Shown one piece after another: positions 12,992 to 22,443 of a stretch of DNA of 61,069 nt. How positions within the stretch are numbered: the stretch's first letter is position 1; each line of letters opens with the position of its first letter. Both the position numbers and the translations under genes were made by a program. The notes below the pieces were generated by a model, which was not told the origin of the DNA, did no database searches, and saw only the letters and a list, made by a program, of their open reading frames with translations. The DNA is taken from assembly GCA_008704415.1 (NCBI GenBank), contig VXIS01000293.1, positions 1 through 61,069 of the forward strand, given 5' to 3'. Source of the DNA: Sphaerosporella brunnea (taxonomy: Eukaryota > Ascomycota > Pezizomycetes > Pezizales > Pyronemataceae).

Positions 12992-14169
12992 GCTACACCG
13001 CTCGCCGTGATTAATACCTATCCCGCTTCTGCCAGAGCCGGCAGAGGGTCAGGTTAACTCAGGGCAGCCGGAAGCAGAGGCCACTGCTCACTCTTCAGAA
13101 GACAAGCTAAAGCCTTTCCACACCGTCACTTCAGAAGACTCAGAGACTTAGGATCTGATGCCTGCTCAGCGCTGGACACCCAATAACCCGAAGGTTGGAG
13201 CACCAAGGTGAAAAGTGGCGGCCTGTCAAACAGAGGCAGGGAGGCGGGGTAGTCAGGGCAGCGGCGGCTGATGTGGTGGATGAGTCTAGTGGACTCCCTC
13301 CTGTGCCCAGCAGTGATGAGGAGGGACCAGGTTTGTCAGTAATAGCCCGGGTTGGCTGGCTATCTTGGCAGCCCGGCTGCCTCATGGCGAGTGATCCCTC
13401 GTGCAGCTCTGCCTACTGCTCATCCCTTCGTCGAACATTCCGAATGTAATGGAACGATTGATCTTGTGCCTATTCTATTGTTTCTCCACCAACGGGAGTA
13501 ATCCCTTTTCACCCGGGGGTCTTCATGGACCTGGCGAGGTGAGCCTTGGTTGGTCAGGAGGTGTCAGTCAAGCCATAGGTGGATCAGTGCAATGGCGGCC
13601 ATTGGATCTAGAAGGAATTAAATCCACAGAACTAACTTCAGGTGACACTGTCATGCATGAATTGGAGATCTGTGTTTTGTCGACGGTTTTGCCGTCGGTG
13701 CACCTAATCGAACTGCGGTGCGAGCCAAACAGCCATTCAGCCCGGCGGGCTGCTATGGCAGCCAAACAGCCCAACCCGGGCCGCCAAGATAGCCTATGCA
13801 GCCATTGGGCATCCGGCCTGGCTGGCTGGCTATTGGCAAGCCTGGGAGGGACCGGTGCGAAACGCCCCACGCCTTGCCAGTGATGGGCCCACCGGCGCAT
13901 TCAACCCTAGAGGACTTGTAGAACGTAAATTGAATTGTCTGTTTTCTGTTCTGGTATACAGCAGTGTCTAAATACATACTGAACTCCTACCTAGATCCAG
14001 TGAGCTTGAATCACGGCTCCCGGGTCCAGGCCCAATCTGGCAGCGACCACCAAAACACCTTCGTCCTCACCAGGTTTTGCTCGCCAGAAGGTCAAATGGA
14101 AGCTTAAAATTGGGAGAGCACAGCTGTGTAAAAAGACCAAACGCCTGCCAGTGTGAAAACAACGAAACT
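12992..14169. other. Non-coding transposon debris
   Basis: Between the two transposase relics I see no gene. Related G/C-rich blocks sit near 13320-13390 and, inverted, near 13745-13810. They may be remains of element ends, but I could not define boundaries. Confidence 0.4.
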
Positions 14170-15700
14170 GTTGTCAGTGTCAACTAGTGCAAAACAACCT
14201 GAGAAGGCACCTCCGGCTCCCAAGATGCACACTCCTCAGCGGGGTTCCGCAGTTCCTCCGCATCCAAAGAGTCGTTATTCTGTTCTTTTGTTAGTTCAGA
14301 AGAAATTATACCATAGCGCCCCTGGATATCCTGGAGGTGTTGCTCCCGCGCTTTGGAGATCTGATCTTGGAGCTTCTGAACGCTCTCACCTACCTTTTCA
14401 GCAGAGCGGTGCCGCTCCCCTTGTTCAAAGTCCCTACTGCTGCTTTAGCCCCGTGGCTCTCTAGAGTCGCTTACTCTGAAGTCAGTTTTTCCTGCAAGCG
14501 TGACAGCTGCGACCGAGCATTAGAGAAGCGGGACTGTGCTTCCCCCCGTCCACCTGAGAAGCCTTTTCTTCTGACCGGAACTTCTCAACAGCAGCTTTAT
14601 CCCATAGAATAAAGCCACTATCGGGCATATTAATGTTTCTCTTGCATCGTTTCGTTTGCTTTAGGTCATGGTGTTGCTTTTCTAAATTGCAAATCCTCTC
14701 CCAACACTCGTCTCGTTGTACACCTGATTCTTTGGCATACTCCACAATCTGTTCGGCAGATACGAGTGCAGAAGCTTGTTGGTGAAATTCCGTAGTTCTT
14801 CTCGGCGTGACATATGAATGCATTAGCAGTCCATTTGAATTGCTTATCCAGTCATTCGTTGGCTTTGACAGCTGAGTGATCTGCTCAAGCTCAAGGGCAT
14901 TCAGATAAAGAAGCGGAGTTAAAGGATTTGGTGGATGGGGTGAACTGTCACGGCTAGGCTTTCTTTGTGTTTCCTTCTTCTTATCTTTAAGCTCTTGGAC
15001 AATATGGGTTGGATCTACTGGCAACAATCCGGTGCAGCGGAATGCACTTTTGACGTTCTCGGATCGAAACGCTCTTGGCCGTACTGTACTGTTAAGAGAA
15101 TTTTGTGGAACTTCTTTTTGGAGACACCATGCTCGTGTCGGTCAAACCTTCGTTTAAGTTCTTCTGAATAGAAGTTCTTGTACGGTGAAACGATTCCAGC
15201 GTCAAGTGGCTGTAACTTGCGCGTTCAAGTCGTGGCCTCAAACCAACCTGTCGCTCAAAATTCCCTGACTTCAATAACATCACAAGATTGCGCGACTGAT
15301 GGAAACCAGCGCCTCAGTCTTACAGAGCGCATCTTATTTAGGGGACGGGAGGGGTGTTTCCCCAGCGTTCTCACGTGGTGATCAGTTTATTATAAACAGT
15401 CGTTGCTGTCTCCACCACCGGTTTCAGGCCGCCTGCACCATATCACATCGAGATGATACGGTGATCGATGCAGTATTGTAAGAACTTTCCGTTTATGTGG
15501 GGCGTATGACCGTCGAAGGCTAGTAGACGTACTTCTCCTCCAGCTTTTTTGTTCAGACGGCGATCCCGGTCCAAAGTGACGTTCAAGATAATATACTCCA
15601 TCACAATTTTCGAGTTGGTCCACCCATTGCCGGAGCGTGCAAACAGCATGTTTTCTGGAACCGCTTCTAGATCCTCTTCGAACCGCGCGGCGTCGAGCGT
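14170..15700 (-). pseudogene. Pogo/Fot1-like DDE transposase relic
   Basis: The minus strand reads in broken frames from ENMLFARSGNGWTNS to RLLAFDGHTPHINGKFLQYC, the second Asp block of DDE_1 transposases. It continues to LQPLDAGIVSPYKNFYSEEL and then GLLPVDPTHIVQELKDK, the order expected in pogo/Fot1 proteins. An extra segment of about 190 bp (15250-15445) interrupts the link between the DGH and QPLD blocks. The C-terminal region is rich in coiled-coil-like residues and carries several frame breaks, so it is inactive. The N-terminal HTH part is missing; the relic ends where ankyrin sequence begins. Confidence 0.75.
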
Positions 15701-15779
15701 AGTCGGTTGGTGGTGGTGGTGTCAGTCCGTGGGTGCCGTTGAGTCGCCATTGTCAACTCTCGTGATGGCCATGACCACC

Positions 15780-16640
15780 ATTTCCTTAGGCCGACCAGTG
15801 GTGAAGTTACATTTGGATCGTGGTGCTAGTCTTACTGTTACTGCGGAAAATGGACTGACGCCGCTCCACATTGCCTCGCGGAATGGGCACGCCGTTGTGG
15901 TACAGTTGCTCTTGGGATGCTACTTCACCTTGCCGCGATGGACGGGCACGACACTGTGGTACGGCTACTGCTAAATTACGCTGCTACTACGGAAAATGGG
16001 ACGATGCCAATTCATCTTGCCTCGTGGGAGGGGGCACATGAGGCTGTGGTGAGGGTGCTCTTGGACTCTGGTGCTATCAATACTATCGATGATTTTAGGA
16101 GGACACCACTTCACCATGCCTTGTCGAGCGAGAATGAGGGTGTGTGCGGCTGCTCCTAGCTCGTGGTGCTGCGGTCGGGGCTCTCGATCGACTTAGATTA
16201 AAATTAATTCCCCGTGTCTCAGGGAGCTGGGATATGGCCCGTGCTTTGATTGTGGTGCTGACATCAATGCTATGGATGAGGTTGGACGGACACCACTTCA
16301 CCCGGTCTCGTGGTGCGGGAATGTGGCCGTGTTGTAGCTGCTCCTAGATTGTGGCCCTGGTATCAGTGCTAGGGATAACACCATATGACTACGTCCCTCG
16401 TGGAGAATACTGGGAGGCGATGCATTTACTGCTTGAACGTGGGGCCAATATCTCTGTTTTCGGCATCGAGAGGTGGTGGTGGAGGGCACTGGTGCACCGC
16501 AACAGGCCGCCTCACAGAGAGTAGCGAGAGACCTTGAATTGTGCTCGCAGCTCATGCTCATGAGCTCATGGCCTTGATGTCTTAAGCTCCACCGTCAAGG
16601 CTGACGGAAAGACACCATTGGATATGGTGCCACATGCTTA
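15780..16640 (+). pseudogene. Decayed ankyrin-repeat gene
   Basis: Successive frames give ankyrin units: ENGLTPLHIASRNGHAVVVQ, GTMPIHLASWEGAHEAVV, FRRTPLHHALSSENEG, then VGRTPLHPVSWCGNVAV and a last ADGKTPLDMVPHA. The repeats change frame at about 15915, 16140, 16255 and beyond 16340, so no single protein can be made. About six repeats remain. It abuts the transposase relic, which suggests that both were caught in the same decaying region. No N-terminal domain such as NACHT is visible. Confidence 0.75.
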
Positions 16641-16773
16641 ACAACGCGAGGCCGGGCTTTCATTGCCTTATTATGTATGTAAATTCGGGCGAGGCGTAAT
16701 GGTGGGCGGCGTTTACTTGATATGCTGTCAATGGATGATCGATGAGGTCTTGGGGCCGAATAATTAATCCGGC

Positions 16774-16869
16774 ATACCCCAAACAATGGCCACGGTGCGC
16801 GCAATAAGGTTAGAATACAAGCACAATCTCTCCAGACCCCGGTCTAAACGTGTCTATTGTTTGGGGTAT
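16774..16869. repeat. 14-bp perfect inverted repeat pair
   Basis: ATACCCCAAACAAT at 16774-16787 is matched exactly in inverse by 16856-16869. The pair brackets 68 bp. It could be the end of a small inverted-repeat element or a fold-back hairpin left by one. No target duplication is evident. Confidence 0.5.
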
Positions 16870-18200
16870 CCTACATAAACGCACGGCTTTTGGGGGCATG
16901 CTGAGAAATACCGGGCATCCTGTATAAATGCCGTGATCAATAAGCTCATAAGCCGCCAAAAGAACCACTCGCAAACCGTATGGCTTCATCAAGAATCCCG
17001 AATGAAAGTCAAGAGTAAGAAGCGAATGGAGTAATGTATCACCAGGGTTATGGCTAAAGGCGAGTCATTTCCCATAAGGCACCACCAGATGTACAGATCG
17101 ATCAGGACCATTTCAAACCCCCGTGGTGGATTAACGGACCTTTCAAAACAGTCGGGGTGTGTTTTGTCGTGTTTGGATCCATATGAAGGTTGAAGAGCCA
17201 CCGTATAGACGGGCACCTATACAAACGGAATAGGCGGCTATAAAACATCCGCTATAGACCCCCATTAAGCACATAGGCTCCAAGCATAGAATTTGTTTAC
17301 TACGGAAACCAGCCAAGCACGCTACAGCTGCTGGAAATGGCCGCAAACGTTTGTCTAGATATAACTGGCTCGACTAGGTTCAGAACCACCATGTACTGCG
17401 AATGAAACGTCTTTGTTTTATACTCCCACCAACTTTTTCCTTGATCAAGAGTACCCCCTCTTCCCGCCAATAACTTGGTGTGGCCGAGTGATATTTGGTG
17501 GAATGGTGCACTTTCTAGGTATCCTCCAGGCCAAGGGTAGCTGTGGAGGACTCAAGCCACCGAAAAAAAATGTAGGTGCTAACTAAATATTGCATCGGCG
17601 GGAAGGTGATGCTTTTCGTGAGAAAAAATTGCTACCATGGCCGGCTGTAGACCCCCCCCCCCGGCCGGGTTGTCGTTTTTGGCTGGTAGGATAGCGCTTG
17701 AGAATAGGCACTTGGCTGATAGAACCACTTTGACTTCGCACGCAGGAAAAAACAGCAAAGAATTTCCGCCGCTGCTGCCGAAACTAGTTGAACCCCAGGC
17801 TGGGATTCGGATGCACGGGCGTTCGCAGAGGCAGAAGATTGCTTCTCCGTTCTCACTCGCTCGTTCCGACAGAGCTCCCAGGGGGGGTTGGCTGTAGACG
17901 GTTTCGAGGAAAGCTTGGTTTGGGGTGATATCCCACAAGTTGACACGGAAAGAAAGCCTCACAGGCTAGATGTAGAGTAGTGCAAGTAAGTAAGTAGGTT
18001 CTCACTTCTCACGACAACCCTCCACAATTGACAAGAACGGAATGCCCGAATGCGCAGTACGAGTACAAAAGCAAAGCAAAGCCAACCCAGATGCCTAACA
18101 GAAAGAAAGAAAAAAAACCAGAGAACTCCTGTATCAAGCAAGTGACAGATTGAGAAAAGTAGGAATCGTGTGTTGACGGCGGTGATGGTGGTGGTGGCGG
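16870..18200. other. Gene-free interval before NC2-beta
   Basis: No open frame has recognisable motifs. The part nearest 18200 is probably the 3' UTR and terminator of the NC2-beta gene, which is transcribed toward it. Confidence 0.5.
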
Positions 18201-18707
18201 TTAAGCCTCCGGCTGGCCCATCTGGTGAAACTTGGCGCGCGCGTTTCCGAACAACTCCTCCTGCTGCCGCAAGAGTTCCTCCTGGCTAAGTCCGCTCTGC
18301 TCCAGCTTGGTCTGCTTTTTTTCGCGACTCTGAATTATGTATTAGCATGTTATGAGGAACGGTGACGGGGGAGGGGCGAGGGCGGCGAGTGCGAGTGCCA
18401 AAGGTACCTTCTGATGCTCACGGTGTTCCTGCGCCACCTCATTGATCTGGTCGACATACTCCTCGAATCCGAGGTCCTTGAGAGCTTTTACAACATGCTC
18501 GGAAGCAATCGTCTTCTTCGCCTCTCGTTCGGCGATATCGTTCGCCTCGCTCGAAATCAACGTGATGAACTCGACGCAGCAGTCGATCAGCAGGTCGCGG
18601 GCGTCCTTGGCGAAGGAGACATCGTTGTTGAGGATCTCAGCGATGATCTTCTGAACGGTTGCTTTGGGGAGGGAAAGGTCGTCGGCTTTGGCGTTCGAGG
18701 GGGGCAT
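18201..18707 (-). CDS. NC2 complex subunit beta (Dr1), histone-fold repressor
   Basis: This protein binds TBP on promoter DNA together with NC2-alpha and controls pre-initiation complex assembly. It starts MPPSNAKADDLSLPKATVQK, the classic NC2-beta opening. The histone fold follows (SFAKDARDLLIDCCVEFITL, then EREAKKTIASEHVVKAL). Exon 1 is 18408-18707, the intron 18330-18407 (GTACCT to ATTCAG, branch TGCTAATA) and exon 2 18201-18329. Exon 2 supplies a basic, Gln-rich tail (QEELLRQQEELF) ending in GQPEA. The total is 142 aa, close to other fungal NC2-beta proteins. Without splicing the frame runs into a Pro/Ala tail, which is intron. An upstream in-frame ATG at 18770 is less likely than 18707. 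Confidence 0.95.
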
Positions 18708-19015
18708 GTTTGTAAGCTGCTTTGTTTGCGTGGGGGTGGGGCGACAGAAAGAAAGGCAGGTTGAACGCACAGCTGTTGAATTCGCGATCTGACATGGCGG
18801 CAGTAGGTTCGAAGCACGTACGGCCGGCGAGCCGAGTGTGTACCCGCTTGTTTTGTTTGATAAAGAAAAAGGGTCGGATTTGGTGGTTTGGTGGGGCGAG
18901 GTTGAACGAAGTTTAACAAACGCATCTGAAAGGACGCGGTTGATGGTGATGACGATTAACTAAGCGTGCATATGCATGATCAACGCGCCACCGACATGTG
19001 CTTGTGGATAGGGAT

Positions 19016-19058
19016 TTTGCGTTAAGCTGTCAGCTTTTACGATACAGCTTAACGCAAA
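19016..19058. repeat. Perfect 15-bp inverted repeat (hairpin)
   Basis: TTTGCGTTAAGCTGT at 19016-19030 and its exact reverse complement at 19044-19058 flank a 13-base loop. It lies outside any gene. Its role is unknown; it could be a paired binding site, an element remnant or a structured RNA. Confidence 0.7.
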
Positions 19059-19315
19059 TTCCTGCGTAATTAGGGGCAGCCAAATATCGTGAGTTTTGCG
19101 CAATATTGAGGTAGCTTCGCGCAGCTTTCCCCACAAAATTAACTTGGGCTCAGGCAAGGCCAAACACATTCAGATAGCAATGTGACGATTTTGGCTGCAC
19201 GCCTTGACCTTCAGGCCTCAATACACAATATTGGATAACATTCGTAGTGTTCTGAGGGAGTGCCGCAGATATTATTCACAGTCGAATTTTTCAAAATCAT
19301 GAATTTTGGCAGATT

Positions 19316-19588
19316 AAGGGCCCGTTCGGAGCAACCGTTTTTTTTTTTTTTTTTTTTTTGAGATCGAAGGTTGGAGTCCAACCAAAATCGTGATTTTGCG
19401 ACCTGAAAAATCGGAGTAATGCTGCAAAATGTGTTCGGCCCTATGACTCCAGCCTGGGTGAGGTTGTGCGAAGATACCGGAGAGCTACCCCAAAACTTCG
19501 GTCCCAGCAGCTTTTTCATTTATCGCAGTATTCGCAGTCATTCTTGCCTTTTGAAAGTTCAACATTGTGTGATGCCGAACAGGCCCAA
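19316..19588. mobile_element. Candidate short TIR element (hAT-like ends)
   Basis: GGGCCCGTTCGGA at 19318-19330 is mirrored by GCCGAACAGGCCC at 19574-19586. The same motif in both orientations forms the ends of the better-defined element at 38796-39190. There is no coding capacity, and I could not confirm a target-site duplication. Confidence 0.4.
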
Positions 19589-20066
19589 AGGGTTGAATCT
19601 TGAACCTTGCGATATTTGGCTCGAAAGCATGATATCCCGGGTGCCCTAAGTCACGAATCAAGAGTCGGGAGTAACAGTTAATTATTTGAAGCGCTACTAC
19701 AGCGTCGCGAAAACTTAATTAAGTTCTCCACGCAAATCAAATAAAAATAAAAATAAAAATAATAATAATAAAAACTTATTGCACTACCACTGCCACTACT
19801 CGTAGGCATGATGGTGATAAATATCCGAGTGACACCCCATGCTCCCAACGTAGTCGCCTTATTAACGCACTGGCATAATTTTCCACAGCTGCCAGCTGTA
19901 CAATCATATTTGGACTTTACCACTACGCCTCCGTTCGGCACCGCGGTCAAGGGACCATTCATAACATATATCTTTCCACGCTCTAAAACGCCTAGGTAAG
20001 AGATAAAGAGACACGCCTCGTAACACATACTAAGCCAGGAGAAAAAAGCAGCCAAGTCCTAACCCC

Positions 20067-20681
20067 CTACTCTTGCTTGCCCTTCTCCTTTGGGTCCTCC
20101 CTCTTCTTCTTCTCCTTGTTGACCGTCTTCAAAGCCTCGCTATTGAATACCCTCGCGCCAACCCTCTTCGGAGCACAAGCCTTGCATCCGGTCTTTTGAT
20201 GCACACACTTACTGCAAGGCGCATTGAACGTCTTGCTAAGGTGCCGGCACTGGCAACACATGGACAACAACGTTCCGACCGCCGGCTTGCGGCGCGGGTC
20301 CAGATGTTTGCAGTTCTTGCAGTGACGGGTACTACCGCCGTTGTCTTGTTTGCAGGAGGGACAGGTCCAGGGTGTTAGGATCTTTGGGGAAGACGTGGAC
20401 TCTGAGCTTCCAGCGGTTGTTGGTGCGCTCGAGCTGATGGTCGGGGTGGCCATGCCGCTGGAAAAGTCCTCAGTGAATTTGGAGGTGTAGCCGCCGGTCC
20501 TGTGCGGTGGAAAGCCGGGGCCGGTTGACATTCTGGGAGCAGAGCGTACTGACCGCGGTGACTCAAAGATGTTTGCTGATTCGATGAGTGGAAAAATGCG
20601 TTGTGGCATGCCTTGTTGTTTTCGGTTGCTGTGTTGAGACGCGGGATTTGGTTGTTGGAGGCGAAGAGAGTAGAGCGCCAT
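20067..20681 (-). CDS. Zinc-ribbon protein, RanBP2-type finger (204 aa)
   Basis: A single-exon open frame of 204 aa. The N-terminal 100 residues are low-complexity, rich in Ser/Pro/Thr. At residue 105 begins WTCPSCKQDNGGSTRHCKNC, the W-x-C-x2-C-x10-C-x2-C pattern of RanBP2-type zinc ribbons, which bind ubiquitin or single-stranded RNA in known members. A second Cys cluster follows (CCQCRHL, then CSKC and CKAC), and the C-terminus is very Lys-rich. Its molecular function is not known to me. It is divergent from the gene at 20881 with a shared 199-bp promoter. Confidence 0.7.
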   Translation of the reverse strand: MALYSLRLQQPNPASQHSNRKQQGMPQRIFPLIESANIFESPRSVRSAPRMSTGPGFPPHRTGGYTSKFTEDFSSGMATPTISSSAPTTAGSSESTSSPKILTPWTCPSCKQDNGGSTRHCKNCKHLDPRRKPAVGTLLSMCCQCRHLSKTFNAPCSKCVHQKTGCKACAPKRVGARVFNSEALKTVNKEKKKREDPKEKGKQE

Positions 20682-20880
20682 CGTGTTGTGTTGTGCGGGG
20701 GGGCGGGAAATTGAAGCTGTTGTAGAAAGGCGCTTTGAGTCGTTGGAGCTGGTGGGTGAAGGTCAGAGAAGGATGGGAGATTCAAAGGGAGCGGCTTCAA
20801 ATTAGACTCACATCACAGCACTCGCCCACCTCCACCTCACCTTTAACACCGCCCATCATACCTGTACCACCGTCACCACA

Positions 20881-21316
20881 ATGAACGGCCCCAGTAACAC
20901 CCTCCTTGAGCCCGCCAAAGGAGTCTTCAAAAAACCTCCTCCTCCCCCCGACCCCTCTATGTTCCCGCCGCTGGTTATTACTGCTACCTCCACTGCGCCC
21001 CCGCGCACTGTGAACCAGCGCCCGATCGGAGACATCAAAAGGGAGCGCTACGCCCAGCTCAACGAGAGCCTTAACTTTCTCACCGAGGCGATGCAGCATT
21101 GTCAATACGTTTCCGCTCTGGTCGCCCGCCAGGCGCTGGCGATCAAGGATATCGGTGTCAGTGCTAGTAGCGTGTAAGTGGTCCCTTCGGGGGACGGGAA
21201 TAGTGCTGACGGAGAGGGGCAGCTTGATGGGTGCCGCTACTGTTTATGAGGATATGCACGATGGAACGGAGCAGGCCGAAAACGAAGAGGTGGGGGGAGG
21301 AGGCGGAGGCTTGTAA
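20881..21316 (+). CDS. Small two-exon protein, unrecognised (128 aa)
   Basis: Exon 1 20881-21173 ends in GT, followed by a strong GTAAGT donor. The apparent stop TAA at 21175-21177 is formed by that donor and disappears on splicing. The intron is 21174-21222 (49 nt, branch GTGCTGAC, acceptor GGGGCAG) and exon 2 is 21223-21316. The protein has a Pro-rich N-terminus (KKPPPPPDP) and a predicted helical core (RERYAQLNESLNFLTEAMQ). It ends with an acidic patch and a Gly run. I do not recognise the family; the helical core resembles small coiled-coil subunits of larger complexes, which is inference only. Confidence 0.6.
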
Positions 21317-21534
21317 ACGGTTGCTGGCTGCGAAAAAGTACCGCGGTCTGTTTTAAGGGTCTGAGATGGCCTTGACGTTTCCTACTCCAAGTTCTGATAG
21401 AAGGTTGCTGTTTGTGGTGCTTTCGATGTTCCAAGCCACCATCCGCCAGATTTTCCTACCCGTCTGCTGCATGTGAAAGCATAACATCCACAAAATACAT
21501 TGAGCAGTGGACAGAAGGAAAATACCCCGAACTT

Positions 21535-22222
21535 TCAGACGTGTTCCCATGAATCTTCAATGCCAAAAGAACGACAGGCGTTGTAGAGCGGCCTACTGCT
21601 CATTGAACCCAACCATCCAGTAAGAGTAAGAACCCCAGTTAGCCCAGGCCTAGGGATATTGGTGATGGCCTCGTAGAGAACACCTCCCGTGGCCTGCGCA
21701 TAGCCATTGCACATAGTCTCATACCGATTTGACGTAATAGACGGACCATAAAGTCTCGCAACAGGCACCTGCGCCATCGCGGGGAAACATATGAATCCGT
21801 TTCAACAGCTCCACACTTTCAGCCTTCCCACAATAGCTGGGCATAAACCTCTCCGTTAACAGCCTCAACATCTGAAGTAACCAAACAAAAGACAAGAAAA
21901 CCCACAGAAACCTACAGAAACAGAGAAAAAAAAACATGCTATCTCAACCACCGCACCACGCTCCGCCGCCCCACTGCCAGCCGGCGGTAATAAGCTTGCC
22001 TCCTTCGTCCCTACTGCCGGGGTTTGAGCGTCTCCATTCACGACTCTAAACCCTCCCCCGAACCTACACCAATGCCTCCCTTAACCAACTCCCTCGCCCT
22101 CTCCACCGCCACCTCCCTGCCAACAAACCTCCAGCTATCAGTCATAACCAATCCAACCGTCCAACCCTTCTCTTTCATAACCTCCACAACCTCCCTCTGT
22201 AACCACCGCCTCACCTCGCCTC
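21535..22222 (-). pseudogene. Unrecognised coding remnants
   Basis: Two minus-strand stretches look protein-like. One (about 22038-22222) reads EVVEVMKEKGWTVGLVMTD and continues for about 57 codons to a TGA. The other (21535-21777) reads ARLYGPSITSNRYETMCNG through LTGVLTLTGWLGSMSSRPL. They lie in different frames with no convincing splice sites joining them. They may be exons of one decayed gene. I cannot name a family. Confidence 0.3.
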
Positions 22223-22443
22223 AACCGCGCCCTCGCCCTTCCTGAGCCCCTGGGCGACCCTCACTCAAACGCTTCCAGCAGGTAGCATTTCCCCTTCAGC
22301 TTCTCAGCGCCGTCCTGCTGACTCCTGCAGTCAGGACTTAAAGGTCCACTCGCTTCAAGTATTTGCTAACGAAAGCCAAAGAGAGGATTTGCATCGTCAA
22401 TCCAAGGTATGTCTGTGGATTTCGAGGGGGAGGGAGAAGTGTG

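Larger units (their letters stand above)
18771..20066. other. Intergenic region with hairpin, possible MITE and A-rich tract
   Basis: No gene is seen. It holds the 15-bp hairpin at 19016-19058, a candidate inverted-repeat element at 19316-19588, a T20 homopolymer near 19340, and an (AAAAT)n/(AAT)n tract at about 19738-19775. Confidence 0.6.

Noticed and set aside
20375..21105. Long minus-strand frames opposite the 20881 gene and beside the zinc-ribbon gene
   Set aside because: The composition mirrors Pro/Gly-rich plus-strand codons, and the zinc-ribbon frame and the spliced 20881 gene explain the region better.
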